From positions 1 to 64,000 of the forward strand of contig JAFSKJ010000031.1 of assembly GCA_017449025.1 (NCBI GenBank): 64,000 nt of DNA, given 5' to 3'. Below are positions 39,032 through 47,600 of the stretch, piece after piece. A model generated the notes under the pieces. The model did not search any database, was not told the DNA's origin, and worked only from the letters and a program-made list of their open reading frames with translations. Origin of the DNA: Prevotella sp. (lineage in GTDB: Bacteria > Bacteroidota > Bacteroidia > Bacteroidales > Bacteroidaceae). A program made the position numbers and the translations under genes. The first letter of the stretch is position 1; each line of letters begins with the position of its first letter.

Positions 39032-39062
39032 TTTGCCGTTTCATCTTTTTTGTGTATCTTTG
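39032..39062 (+). promoter_or_regulatory. promoter of the dockerin-cohesin gene pair
   Basis: TTTG (39032-39035), a 19-base spacer, then TATCTTTG (39055-39062): a full consensus match. The leader to the first start codon is about 90 bases. Confidence 0.8.
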
Positions 39063-39156
39063 CCGCCGAGTCTGCACTAATGTTCCCACTATGGACGCTC
39101 GATGCAGAAGCTATACAAGATGAAAAAAAACGTTTAACTTAAACAGAACAATAATT

Positions 39157-39729
39157 ATGGAGACAAAAAGAATTAAGAGATTTGTGATTACTATGATGGC
39201 CGCTGCCATGCTGCTGCCATTACAGGTCTTGGCAGACGGAAATGTCAAGAAGGGTGTTATCATCAACAACATCGATCCCCCCACAGAGAAAGCTGCCACT
39301 CCTACGGCAAGCATCGCCACTGGTACGGAAGTAGAAAAGGGCACAACGGTAACGCTCTCTTGCACCACCGAAGATGCTATCATCTACTACACAACCGACG
39401 GCACCATTCCTACAGAAGACAATACGGCACGCCTGACCTACAGCGAGCCTATTGCCATCAATGCAGATGTTACCCTCAATGTTATGGCTTCAGCTCCCCT
39501 GTTTGCTGACAGTGAAATTGCTACATTTAGTTATACTGTGAAGGCTTCTTCAACATTAGCTGGCGACGTGAACGGTGACGGCGAGGTAAATGGAACTGAC
39601 ATTGTGGCTTTGGTGAACAGAATCATGAACGGTACAGAATACAATGGAAATCCCGACGTGAACGGCGACGGATCTGTTAACGGTACCGACATTGTGGCCT
39701 TGGTTAACATTATCATGGGAAATAATTAA
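39157..39729 (+). CDS. small secreted dockerin-type protein
   Basis: A 190-residue exported protein. Signal peptide about residues 1-27 (MMAAAMLLPLQVLA). A chitobiase-C-terminal-like beta domain (about 45-128) contains IYYTTDGTIPT. Two type I dockerin-like repeats end the protein: GDVNGDGEVNGTDIVALVN and PDVNGDGSVNGTDIVALVN, each with the calcium-loop pattern DxNxDGxxNxxD. There is no catalytic domain, so it could act as an adaptor. The next gene, 15 bases on, encodes two cohesin-like domains and has an almost identical signal peptide. Calcium-dependent docking between the two products is inference. Confidence 0.82.
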   Translation: METKRIKRFVITMMAAAMLLPLQVLADGNVKKGVIINNIDPPTEKAATPTASIATGTEVEKGTTVTLSCTTEDAIIYYTTDGTIPTEDNTARLTYSEPIAINADVTLNVMASAPLFADSEIATFSYTVKASSTLAGDVNGDGEVNGTDIVALVNRIMNGTEYNGNPDVNGDGSVNGTDIVALVNIIMGNN

Positions 39730-39744
39730 TAAAACATTAAGACA

Positions 39745-40770
39745 ATGAAAAGAACAATATTTGCAATGATGGTTGCAGCCATGCTGTTACCGTTGCAGGC
39801 TATGGCAGCTACTCTGAGTGTTGAAAAGTTTGAAATCAGTGAGAATGAGACAAAAGAATTGCTCATCGATGTCAACAACTCGGACATGGAGGTGACAATG
39901 GTGGAATTCTACATGACACTGCCTACAGGCCTGTCAGTTGTCACTGAAGACGACGAACTTGTTGTGGAGATAGCTGGACGTACCACATATAAGAAACATA
40001 GCCTTGAAGCTAAAGTTGAGAATGGTGTCCTGCACGTTCTGCTTTATTCCGGTAGCAACGCTGTATTATCTGGTACTGAGGGTGCTGTAATATCTATTAA
40101 GCTCACAGCAGATCCCAGCTATGCTGGTGGAAAACTTGTTTTCAAGGATCAAGTGCTGACGTCTCCTGACACTAAAGAGAGCAAACCAGCTGAATTTAGC
40201 TACAATCTCAGTGAAGATGAAGTCACCGCTTACCTGAGTCTTGAGAAGTTTGAGATTAATGCTAATGAGACAAAAGAATTGCTCATCGATGTCATCAACA
40301 CCGACATGGAGGTGACAATGGTGGAATTCTTCATGTCAATGCCTTCAGGCTTGACAGTTGCCACCGAAGACGATGAACTTGCTGTTGATATAGCCGGACG
40401 CACCACATATAAGAAACATAGCCTTGAAGCTAAAGTTGAGAATGGTGTCCTGCACGTTCTGCTTTATTCTGGTAGCAACGCTGTATTATCTGGTACTGAG
40501 GGTGCTGTAATATCTATTAAGCTCACAGCAGATGAAAACTATGCAGGCGGAGAACTTGGCTTCAAGAATATTGTCTTGACAGCTCCTGACACAAAAGAGA
40601 GCAAGCCCACTGACTTCAACTACAGTCTTATCGGCGAAGGCACTGGCATCGCTTCTGTCAAGCAGCAGGTAAGCGACAATGCTCCTGTCTACACCCTCGG
40701 CGGCCAGCTCGTTAAGGCTCCCACAAAGGGTATCTACGTAAGCCAGGGCAAGAAGTTTATAGTGAAGTAA
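39745..40770 (+). CDS. secreted protein with two tandem cohesin-like domains
   Basis: A 341-residue exported protein. Signal peptide about residues 1-22 (VAAMLLPLQAMA). Two copies of a beta-sandwich of about 140 residues follow (about 24-163 and 164-303), each with LLIDVxNxDMEVTMVEF and a GTEGAVISIKLTAD strand, a pattern like cohesin domains of scaffoldins. The end (VYTLGGQLV...KGIYVSQGKKFIVK) is the tail shared with other secreted proteins here. A 132-base stretch is identical in both copies but for one base, so the repeat was recently duplicated or homogenised. The assignment is by strand pattern, not by a profile search. Confidence 0.72.
   Translation: MKRTIFAMMVAAMLLPLQAMAATLSVEKFEISENETKELLIDVNNSDMEVTMVEFYMTLPTGLSVVTEDDELVVEIAGRTTYKKHSLEAKVENGVLHVLLYSGSNAVLSGTEGAVISIKLTADPSYAGGKLVFKDQVLTSPDTKESKPAEFSYNLSEDEVTAYLSLEKFEINANETKELLIDVINTDMEVTMVEFFMSMPSGLTVATEDDELAVDIAGRTTYKKHSLEAKVENGVLHVLLYSGSNAVLSGTEGAVISIKLTADENYAGGELGFKNIVLTAPDTKESKPTDFNYSLIGEGTGIASVKQQVSDNAPVYTLGGQLVKAPTKGIYVSQGKKFIVK
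39815..40650 (+). repeat. 420-bp tandem duplication inside the cohesin-like gene
   Basis: Two units of 420 bp. 39982-40113 and 40402-40533 differ by a single base (40050 C, 40470 T), while the flanks of the units have diverged considerably. Confidence 0.9.
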
Positions 40771-40818
40771 AATAATAGTCCTGTGACAGGACATGACATC
40801 GCTACTAATATTTTTTCG

Positions 40819-40846
40819 AGCCGAAAGTGCAAACTTTCGGCTTTTT
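40819..40846 (+). terminator. intrinsic terminator after the cohesin-like gene
   Basis: AGCCGAAAGT-GCAA-ACTTTCGGCT followed by TTTTT: a perfect 10-bp stem with a T-tract, 49 bases after the stop codon. Confidence 0.9.
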
Positions 40847-40871
40847 GTATTTAGGTGTTCTAAAGGAAGAC

Positions 40872-41052
40872 GATGCCGTAGGCATCAGATAGGGGTAGCC
40901 AGCCATACAGCCGTGCCAGAGGGTACGGCGAAATGGCTGGTATGGCTTGCTACCCCTATCATGCCCCTCTGGGGCATTGCCTTGCTGCCCCTATCAAGCC
41001 TCTCAGGGCCATTAGGCTTGTTGCCCCTATCAAGCCCCCCCTGGGGCATTAT
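40872..41052. repeat. cluster of palindromes with three 36-bp tandem units
   Basis: Begins with GATGCC-GTA-GGCATC. A long imperfect stem follows, in which GATAGGGGTAGC (40888-40899) pairs with GCTACCCCTATC (40949-40960) and the adjoining AGCCATAC/GTATGGCT extends it. From 40946 three direct units of 35-36 bp start CTTGCTACCCCTATC, CTTGCTGCCCCTATC and CTTGTTGCCCCTATC; each contains a short inner palindrome such as GCCCC...GGGGC. It has no coding potential. It fills the first part of the 763-base gap between the cohesin-like gene and GH43. Confidence 0.75.
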
Positions 41053-41202
41053 GCTGCGGACGGACAAAGGCGCGCGTGCGCGAAATGGCAAAGATAAGTT
41101 GTCCAAGTTGTTTAGGTTGTCGTTAACATACCTACGCTCGCGCGTACGAGATGACGCTTTTTTACTGACACCTCTGACACGTAAATTATTTACAAAAACG
41201 GC

Positions 41203-41323
41203 GTGAAACATTGGGGGCATTCGTAGAGTGGCACTTTACGACCGTAAAGTGGCACTTTTTTGAAATTAAGTGCCACTTTAGCTCCGTAGAGTGCCACTCT
41301 ACGGATGAGGCCCAATGTTTCAC
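41203..41323. repeat. 121-bp nested inverted repeat
   Basis: Three nested arm pairs: GTGAAACATTGGG (41203-41215) with CCCAATGTTTCAC (41311-41323); CGTAGAGTGGCACT (41222-41235) with AGTGCCACTCTACG (41290-41303); AAAGTGGCACTT (41246-41257) with AAGTGCCACTTT (41268-41279). The motif AGTGGCACT recurs on both arms. It could extrude as a cruciform or fold as RNA. 41053-41202 shows nothing recognisable. Confidence 0.85.
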
Positions 41324-41439
41324 GGCAGAAAAGTGTAAAAAAATCGTGGTGAGGTTGAAGTTTTTATAGAAACCACCTAATAGATATTCCCTATACAAAT
41401 AATAATCGTGAGAGATGTGGTTATTACAAAATAAATTCG

Positions 41440-41447
41440 TATCTTTG
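41440..41447 (+). promoter_or_regulatory. GH43 gene promoter -7 element
   Basis: TATCTTTG, 86 bases before the GH43 start; the -33 element is weak (TGTGG at the expected distance). Confidence 0.55.
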
Positions 41448-41533
41448 CAGGCAGATTGCGTGTCCCTATAGGAGAGTTTGGGATGCCGTCCATGCTGATT
41501 CTCGTAAAACCACTGAAAACGACATATAGAACT

Positions 41534-42607
41534 ATGAGAAAAACTATTCTACTGACAATGGCCGTCATGGCCGCCACCACTCTTACTGCACAGTCACCTG
41601 GCTCTGCCGCTCCGGCTGACAACCAACCTCGCCACCGTTGGCATCAGCGCGAGGCATTCCAGACCGACACTCCAATGGTTCACGACCCTGTAATGGCCAA
41701 GGAGGGTGACACATATTACATCTACGCAACGGGTATGGGTATTCAGCAGATGACCTCAAAGGACCGCAAGACATGGACGGTGGTGCCTCAGCCCGTCATG
41801 ACGGTCATTCCGGGATGGACCACCGACTCCGTTCCCGGCTTCAGCAGTCATGTGTGGGCACCCGACGTCATGCGGTGGCACGGCCGGTGGTGGCTTGCCT
41901 ACAGTTGCTCCACCTTCGGCAAGAACGGCTCTGCCATCGGTCTGCTCAGCAGTCGCTCGTTAGCTGCTAACCTGTGGAAGGACGAAGGGTGCATAGTCTG
42001 TTCACACGACTGGAAGAAGGACGGCGAGGGCAGGACTTCCGGTGATAACTGGAACGCCATCGACCCTAACTTTGTCATTGACGATGCAGACACACCTTGG
42101 CTTGTCTGGGGTTCCTTCTGGGATGGCATACAGATAGCGCGCTTAGACACCACCATGCACTTGGTCTCGAAACCAGTAACCGTGGCCCGTCGCTACCGTC
42201 CGGGCGACCCGGGTGCTGTCGAGAATCCCACCTCGCGCTTTGCCGGCCGCAATGCCATTGAGGCACCGTTCATCTTCCGTCACGGCGGTTTCTATTATCT
42301 CTTCGTGTCTTGGGACTACTGCTGCCGTGGTGCCAAGAGCAACTACCGAGTGGCCGTTGGTCGCAGCAAGCAGGTGAGCGGTCCCTACCTCGACCGCAAC
42401 GGCAAGGACATGCTCGAAGGCGGCGGAACGCTCTTCTTGGAGGGCGACAAGAAAGAATGGGAGGCTGCAGGCCACTGCGCTGCCTATACCTTCGACGGAG
42501 AGGATGTTTTTATCTGCCACGGCTACAGTGCCACACGGGGAGGAGCAGCCATGCTCATCCAGCGCCCCATCAGCTGGACTGCCGACGGATGGCCTGAGCT
42601 GAGATAG
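41534..42607 (+). CDS. GH43 family arabinanase-type glycoside hydrolase
   Basis: A 357-residue secreted five-bladed propeller hydrolase, most like endo-alpha-1,5-L-arabinanases that cut the arabinan side chains of pectin. Signal peptide about residues 1-20 (ATTLTAQ). The catalytic set is present: base Asp51 in MVHDPVMAKEGDTYY, the modulating Asp in NAIDPNFVIDD, and the acid Glu in NAIEAPFIFRHGG. HVWAPDV is the usual second-blade motif. ATG 41534 is chosen to begin the signal peptide; the upstream in-frame start at 41456 lies next to the promoter. It is monocistronic, with a terminator at 42646. Confidence 0.9.
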   Translation: MRKTILLTMAVMAATTLTAQSPGSAAPADNQPRHRWHQREAFQTDTPMVHDPVMAKEGDTYYIYATGMGIQQMTSKDRKTWTVVPQPVMTVIPGWTTDSVPGFSSHVWAPDVMRWHGRWWLAYSCSTFGKNGSAIGLLSSRSLAANLWKDEGCIVCSHDWKKDGEGRTSGDNWNAIDPNFVIDDADTPWLVWGSFWDGIQIARLDTTMHLVSKPVTVARRYRPGDPGAVENPTSRFAGRNAIEAPFIFRHGGFYYLFVSWDYCCRGAKSNYRVAVGRSKQVSGPYLDRNGKDMLEGGGTLFLEGDKKEWEAAGHCAAYTFDGEDVFICHGYSATRGGAAMLIQRPISWTADGWPELR

Positions 42608-42645
42608 TTCGTACTTTTCTTGCTTTCATGGGTGAAAAACAGGTC

Positions 42646-42671
42646 AAAATGCGCCTCTGACGCATTTTTAT
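42646..42671 (+). terminator. terminator after GH43
   Basis: AAAATGCG-CCTCTGA-CGCATTTT followed by T-rich DNA, 38 bases after the stop. Confidence 0.65.
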
Positions 42672-42715
42672 ACCCGTTTGGCTCATTTTTCCCCCTTTCA
42701 TTAAGGGTAAAGTTG

Positions 42716-42723
42716 TACTTTTG
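42716..42723 (+). promoter_or_regulatory. promoter -7 element of the CE12-CE8 operon
   Basis: TACTTTTG, 40 bases before the esterase start. A terminator lies just upstream, so CE12 and CE8 are probably transcribed separately from GH43. Confidence 0.6.
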
Positions 42724-42763
42724 CATCAGCAATTGAACAAGTAAAAATAACTAATTACCCAAA

Positions 42764-44650
42764 ATGAAATCAAAATTTATCTTTTTCCTTGCTTTGGCCT
42801 CGATACTCTTCACTGCATCGAACGCCAAGAAAGTGCACACGCTGGGCGACTCCACCATGGCACCTTACGATGAGAACGCTACCGTCACCCGAGGATGGGG
42901 CATGTATTTCGGAAACTTCCTGACCAACGGATGGACCAGCATCAACTATGCCAAGGGTGGTCGCGACTCGCGTGGCGGCTACAACGAGCTGTGGCAGACC
43001 GCCAAGAAAAATGTGGAGGCCGGCGACTACGTCATCATTACCTTCGGGCACAACGACGAGAAGAACGGCGGCATGGACGGCATTGAGCTCTACAACTATT
43101 ATATTAATAAAGGTGACGCCACGGCAGCGGCTGCCGTCGACCAGCGCGGCACCATCCCTACCACGACTTACAAGGAGAACTTAGGCAAGATTGTCGACGA
43201 GGCCATCGCCCTCGGCGCCACACCTGTCATCTGTTCGCCTGTATGCCGCAGCTACTTCAGTGGCGGAAAAATCCGCCGCAACGGCCGTCACGACCTTGGC
43301 GACTCGTTCAGCATACTTACCGAGAACGGCCCCACCGCCGGCCAAAGTGTTCCCGCCACCGACCACACGATGGACTACGCCTACCACTCTGAGCAATTAG
43401 CCAAGGAGAAGGGCGTGGCCTTCATCGACCTGACAAGCGCCACCGCCGACCTCTACGAGAGCTATGGCGACGCCAAGTGCCATGAGTACTTGTTCGACGG
43501 CGAGGGTTCAACCCATTTCAACACCACTGGTGCGCTGCTCGTGGCCCGTGAGTGTGCCCGCCTGATGAAGGCACAGGGCATCATGGCCGGCGACATAGTG
43601 CTGCCCACCGACCTCACCGTGACACCTGCCAGCGGCGACTTCGGCGAGGCTTACAAGGGACAGACGCTGACCAAGGAGTTCACGCTGAACGGCTTCGGCC
43701 TCTCGCCGGAGGAAGGCAGCGTGTCCATAACAGCCACTGACGGCATCACGCTCTCCACCGACAAGAAGACGTGGACCAACGCGCTGACCACCACCTACGC
43801 CGCCTCGACACTCGTGCAGACGTTCTACGCCCAGGTGACACTTACCGAGAACGGACAGTTCAGCGGCACCATCACCGTAAGCGTGTCAGGCGGTTCTGCC
43901 ATCGAGATTCCTGTCACCGCCACCGCCATAGTCCTTGAGGGTGGCACGGAGGTGAAAGCCTACTGGCGATTAGAGAAGGACGACAGCTACGAGCAGACGG
44001 GTCCCGCCACGGTAATCTCCGAAACATTCCAGGGCATGTACGTGCAGCGCTACTCCAACCCCAACGCCAACACCGTATGGCCCGAATGGACGGGCTACGA
44101 TGCTACCCGCAAGATGCAGCGCAACCTGCTCACCGGCGATGCCTGGCCTGCCGAAGAGATTGACGACAACCCCGACCGCTACATACAGTGGGGCATCAAG
44201 CCAGCCACTGGCATGACGTTGAGCATAGACGAGATAAGCCTTTTCGTTTCCGGTTGCGGCGGCAACGGCATGTGCTGCCACATCTACTACTCCACCGACA
44301 ACTTCGAGACACGCACCACCATCTTTGAGATGAAGAAGATGCCAGCCAATAATCCGCAGTATGTGGAGAGCAAGCCCGTCATCAAGCTCAGCGAGGGGCA
44401 GCAGCTGCTTGTGCGCGTCTATCCCTGGTATAACGGTGCTGCCACTGGCAAGACCATTTGCCTGAGCGACCTTACCATCCACGGCATGGCCCAGACTGCC
44501 GGCACTACAGGCATCCGCACCATTGACAGCCGTCAGAATGTACAGGCTACCGATTTTTTCTCCCTTGACGGACGACAGCAGCCGTCGCTCCGTCGTGGGC
44601 TGAACATCGTCCGCATGGCTGACGGAACAACAAAGAAAATCATCTACTAA
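42764..44650 (+). CDS. rhamnogalacturonan acetylesterase, CE12-like
   Basis: A 628-residue secreted SGNH esterase that should remove acetyl groups from rhamnogalacturonan. Signal peptide about residues 1-21. The catalytic domain (about 22-275) shows block I TLGDSTMA (Ser), INYAKGGRDSRGG, FGHNDEKNGG and the Asp-x-x-His-like EGSTHFN. Beta-sandwich domains follow (about 285-390 and 405-585). The C-terminus, FFSLDGRQQPSLRRGLNIVR followed by a TTKKIIY end, matches the shared tail. It lies 22 bases before the pectin methylesterase gene, a natural partner on pectin. Confidence 0.88.
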   Translation: MKSKFIFFLALASILFTASNAKKVHTLGDSTMAPYDENATVTRGWGMYFGNFLTNGWTSINYAKGGRDSRGGYNELWQTAKKNVEAGDYVIITFGHNDEKNGGMDGIELYNYYINKGDATAAAAVDQRGTIPTTTYKENLGKIVDEAIALGATPVICSPVCRSYFSGGKIRRNGRHDLGDSFSILTENGPTAGQSVPATDHTMDYAYHSEQLAKEKGVAFIDLTSATADLYESYGDAKCHEYLFDGEGSTHFNTTGALLVARECARLMKAQGIMAGDIVLPTDLTVTPASGDFGEAYKGQTLTKEFTLNGFGLSPEEGSVSITATDGITLSTDKKTWTNALTTTYAASTLVQTFYAQVTLTENGQFSGTITVSVSGGSAIEIPVTATAIVLEGGTEVKAYWRLEKDDSYEQTGPATVISETFQGMYVQRYSNPNANTVWPEWTGYDATRKMQRNLLTGDAWPAEEIDDNPDRYIQWGIKPATGMTLSIDEISLFVSGCGGNGMCCHIYYSTDNFETRTTIFEMKKMPANNPQYVESKPVIKLSEGQQLLVRVYPWYNGAATGKTICLSDLTIHGMAQTAGTTGIRTIDSRQNVQATDFFSLDGRQQPSLRRGLNIVRMADGTTKKIIY

Positions 44651-44672
44651 TTTAATAACTACTAATAATATT

Positions 44673-47600
44673 ATGCAAAACAAATCTATTCTTTCAAGAA
44701 TGTTGGTTGCACTACTCGCATTGCTGCCCTTCACGGCAGCAGCGCAGAGCGTGCAACTGGCCAGCTGGACGTTCGACACGGGCTACACTGTAGCAGAGAA
44801 CGTCTACACACCGAACTCGGATGCATACGCCGAGAGTGGTAACAAGTGGTTCAGTGACGGTACACCAGTCATTGTGGCCAATACGGCCATTGGTACCGTC
44901 AGCGACTATGTGATGTCCGGCAAGACATCGCGCTACTGGGCCTTGTGCAACGGATGGAACAACCAAGTGTTCCGCATCGTAAACGACACTGAGGCGAATG
45001 CCATTAGCGACCTGACTGACGCATCGCAGCACGACAACTACTATGAGGTACGTTTCCCCACCACGGGCTACAAGGACATCCAGATAGAGCTGGCCTGTGC
45101 CTACGGTGGCAACGCCTCGGCCACGCTCAACGCCGTCGTCTCAGTGGATGGCGGTCAGACGTGGTCAACGGCAGGAACTTATACAACTGCCTCCACATGG
45201 TGGACTTACGACAGTGGTACGCTGAAGATTTCCGCACAGAACAAGGAACAGGTCATCGTGCGCCTTATCTTCGGCAACGACTTTTCTTCTAACTGGAATC
45301 TGGAGCACTTGACCGTCAGCGGTGAGGCTGCCACCTCGTTTGTTGACATGTATGCACTCAATACAAGCATCGTTCCCGTAGGCGCAGGCTCTGTCTCCCG
45401 CAACCCGTCGGCTGCCGAGTATGAGGCTGGCACACTGGTCGAGCTGACAGCCACCGCCAACTTAGGCTACGCCTTTGCTTCCTGGCAGGATGCCGAAGGC
45501 AATGTGCTCTCTACCGAGAATCCCTATGCCGTCACCGTCAATGCTGCCACCAGCGTGGTAGCCGCTTTCGACGAGGCCGCCCTACCCGAGGGAACTGCCG
45601 TCGCACTGGCCGACTGGAACTTTGAGAATTCGGAGGATATAGCAGCCACATGGTTTGCAATAGGTGGAGCTCCAAAGATTGCTCCAGATGCCCAGATGGG
45701 CAATCCTGACAACTACAGTTTGACAGCATGGTCGGAGGCTCGCTACTGGCAGCTTTGCACTGGCTATAATAATAAGGTGGTGCGTATTGAAAACAGCGAG
45801 GCCAACAACATCACTGACTACACCGATGCCGCACAGCACAATGCCTACTACGAGATTCAGTTCCCCACCACGGGCTACAAGGATGTGTCTGTTGACTTCG
45901 CCTGTGCCTACGGTGCCAATGAAGTGGCTACGCTGGAGGCTGTCGTCTCTACCGACGGTGGTGAGACATGGTTTGATGCCGGTGCCTTTGAGACGATGGG
46001 TAACTGGTGGCTCTATAAAGACAACCACATTACGCTTTCTGCCAACAACAAGGAACAGGTCATTGTGCGACTGATAGCCGGAAACGGGTTTGCTTCTAAC
46101 TGGAATCTTGACTACGTGAGGGTGAATGCTGTCGTGGCTGCCGCTCCCGTATCGGAGGATGTCGACGAAAAGGACTTTACTGCTACCTGGGAACTCAAGT
46201 CGGCTGACGTCGAGACGAATGCCGTTACGTCAAAAGACGGGCTGTTCTCTGTTGCAGGTTTGTCATGGGGCGACAAGCTGACGGCTGCCGGTCTGCGTAC
46301 AGATGCTGGCGTCACCCGCCAGCAGTTCCAGCCTACTGAGACAGGTGAAGCCGGTGACGATGATCATGCGATTGTATTTACCCTGAAGCCCAAGAAGGCC
46401 CTGACATTCACGCCCAAGAGCCTCTCGTTCAATGCCAGCCGTGTAGGTACTAACGGCGGTAAGTTCGACGTTGTCGTTATCAGCGGTGACCAGTCGACAA
46501 AGGTGGGCGAGGGCATTACACCTCAATTGGCAAAGGAATCTCCCTACGTGTCTAACCACACTTTCGACCTGAGCAGTATTCCTGCCACCGACGACATCTT
46601 CTACGTCAAAATCTATATTTACAATCTGGCCAATAACAAGCAGTATGCCTTCAGTGATGTTGTCATCACAGGCGATGTAGAAGGTAAACTGGAGGCCGTT
46701 CCTGCTTATACTATGAATGTCAAGCTGGGTACCGAGGGCGCTGGTAAGGTGTCGAGCAACCCGGTAGGCAACGAGTTTGACGAGGGAACCACCATTACCG
46801 TGACGGCTACGGAGAATTTCGGCTACCACTTTGCTGCCTGGACTGACGCTGACGGTAACGAGGTGTCGACCAAGAACCCTTACTCTTTTGAGATCAAGGA
46901 GAACACCACCCTCGTGGCTACTTATACCAAGAACAATGTATACGCGCTGAACATCACCCGCTCTGAAGGTGCCAACGAGAATCTGGTACAGTTCTCGCCC
47001 GTGGGAAACTATGTTGACGGCGTTCACTACTATGAGGAGGGTACCGATGTGAAGCTGACCGCTATCAACAACCGCATCATGACCTTCACCGGCTGGGAAG
47101 ACAACACCACAGACGCTGAGCGTACTATCCGCATGGACGGCGAGAAGAACGTCACCGCAACGTTCTCGGCAGCTGATTATATCGTAGGTTGGGACCTTTA
47201 CTACGACCAGCCTGCCAAAGATCGTGTGGCCGACTACAAGGCCGACTCGGAGAATGCCGGTATGCTGAGTCTGCGTAAGGCTGACGGAACAACCAACGGC
47301 TGGCTCACACGTGGTGTGGGCAATGGTCAGGAAAATGGCAAGTATGCTGCACGCATCTGGAAATACCTCAGCGAGGAATGGTACTTTGAAATCAGCTTCT
47401 CGTCGAAGGGATATGAGAATCTCGTCATCTCCAGCTGTCTGGGCGACGACTACAACACCTACAGCATAAACAATGTGCAATACTCCGTTGACGGCGAGAA
47501 CTTCACCACCATAGGCACCTTCAACCCGCCAGCACGCGGATGGGACGGCCCGAAGGAGTTCAGCCTGCCTGCCGAGGCCAACGACCAGCAGCGAGTATGG

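Noticed and set aside
40946-41052. CRISPR-like array of 36-bp units
   Set aside because: The units are adjacent and imperfect, with no unique spacers, and there are no cas genes.
46263-47480. 405-codon open frame on the minus strand inside the CE8 gene
   Set aside because: It is antisense to a gene with clear domains and a signal peptide, has no recognisable motif, and arises from the codon bias of the sense strand.
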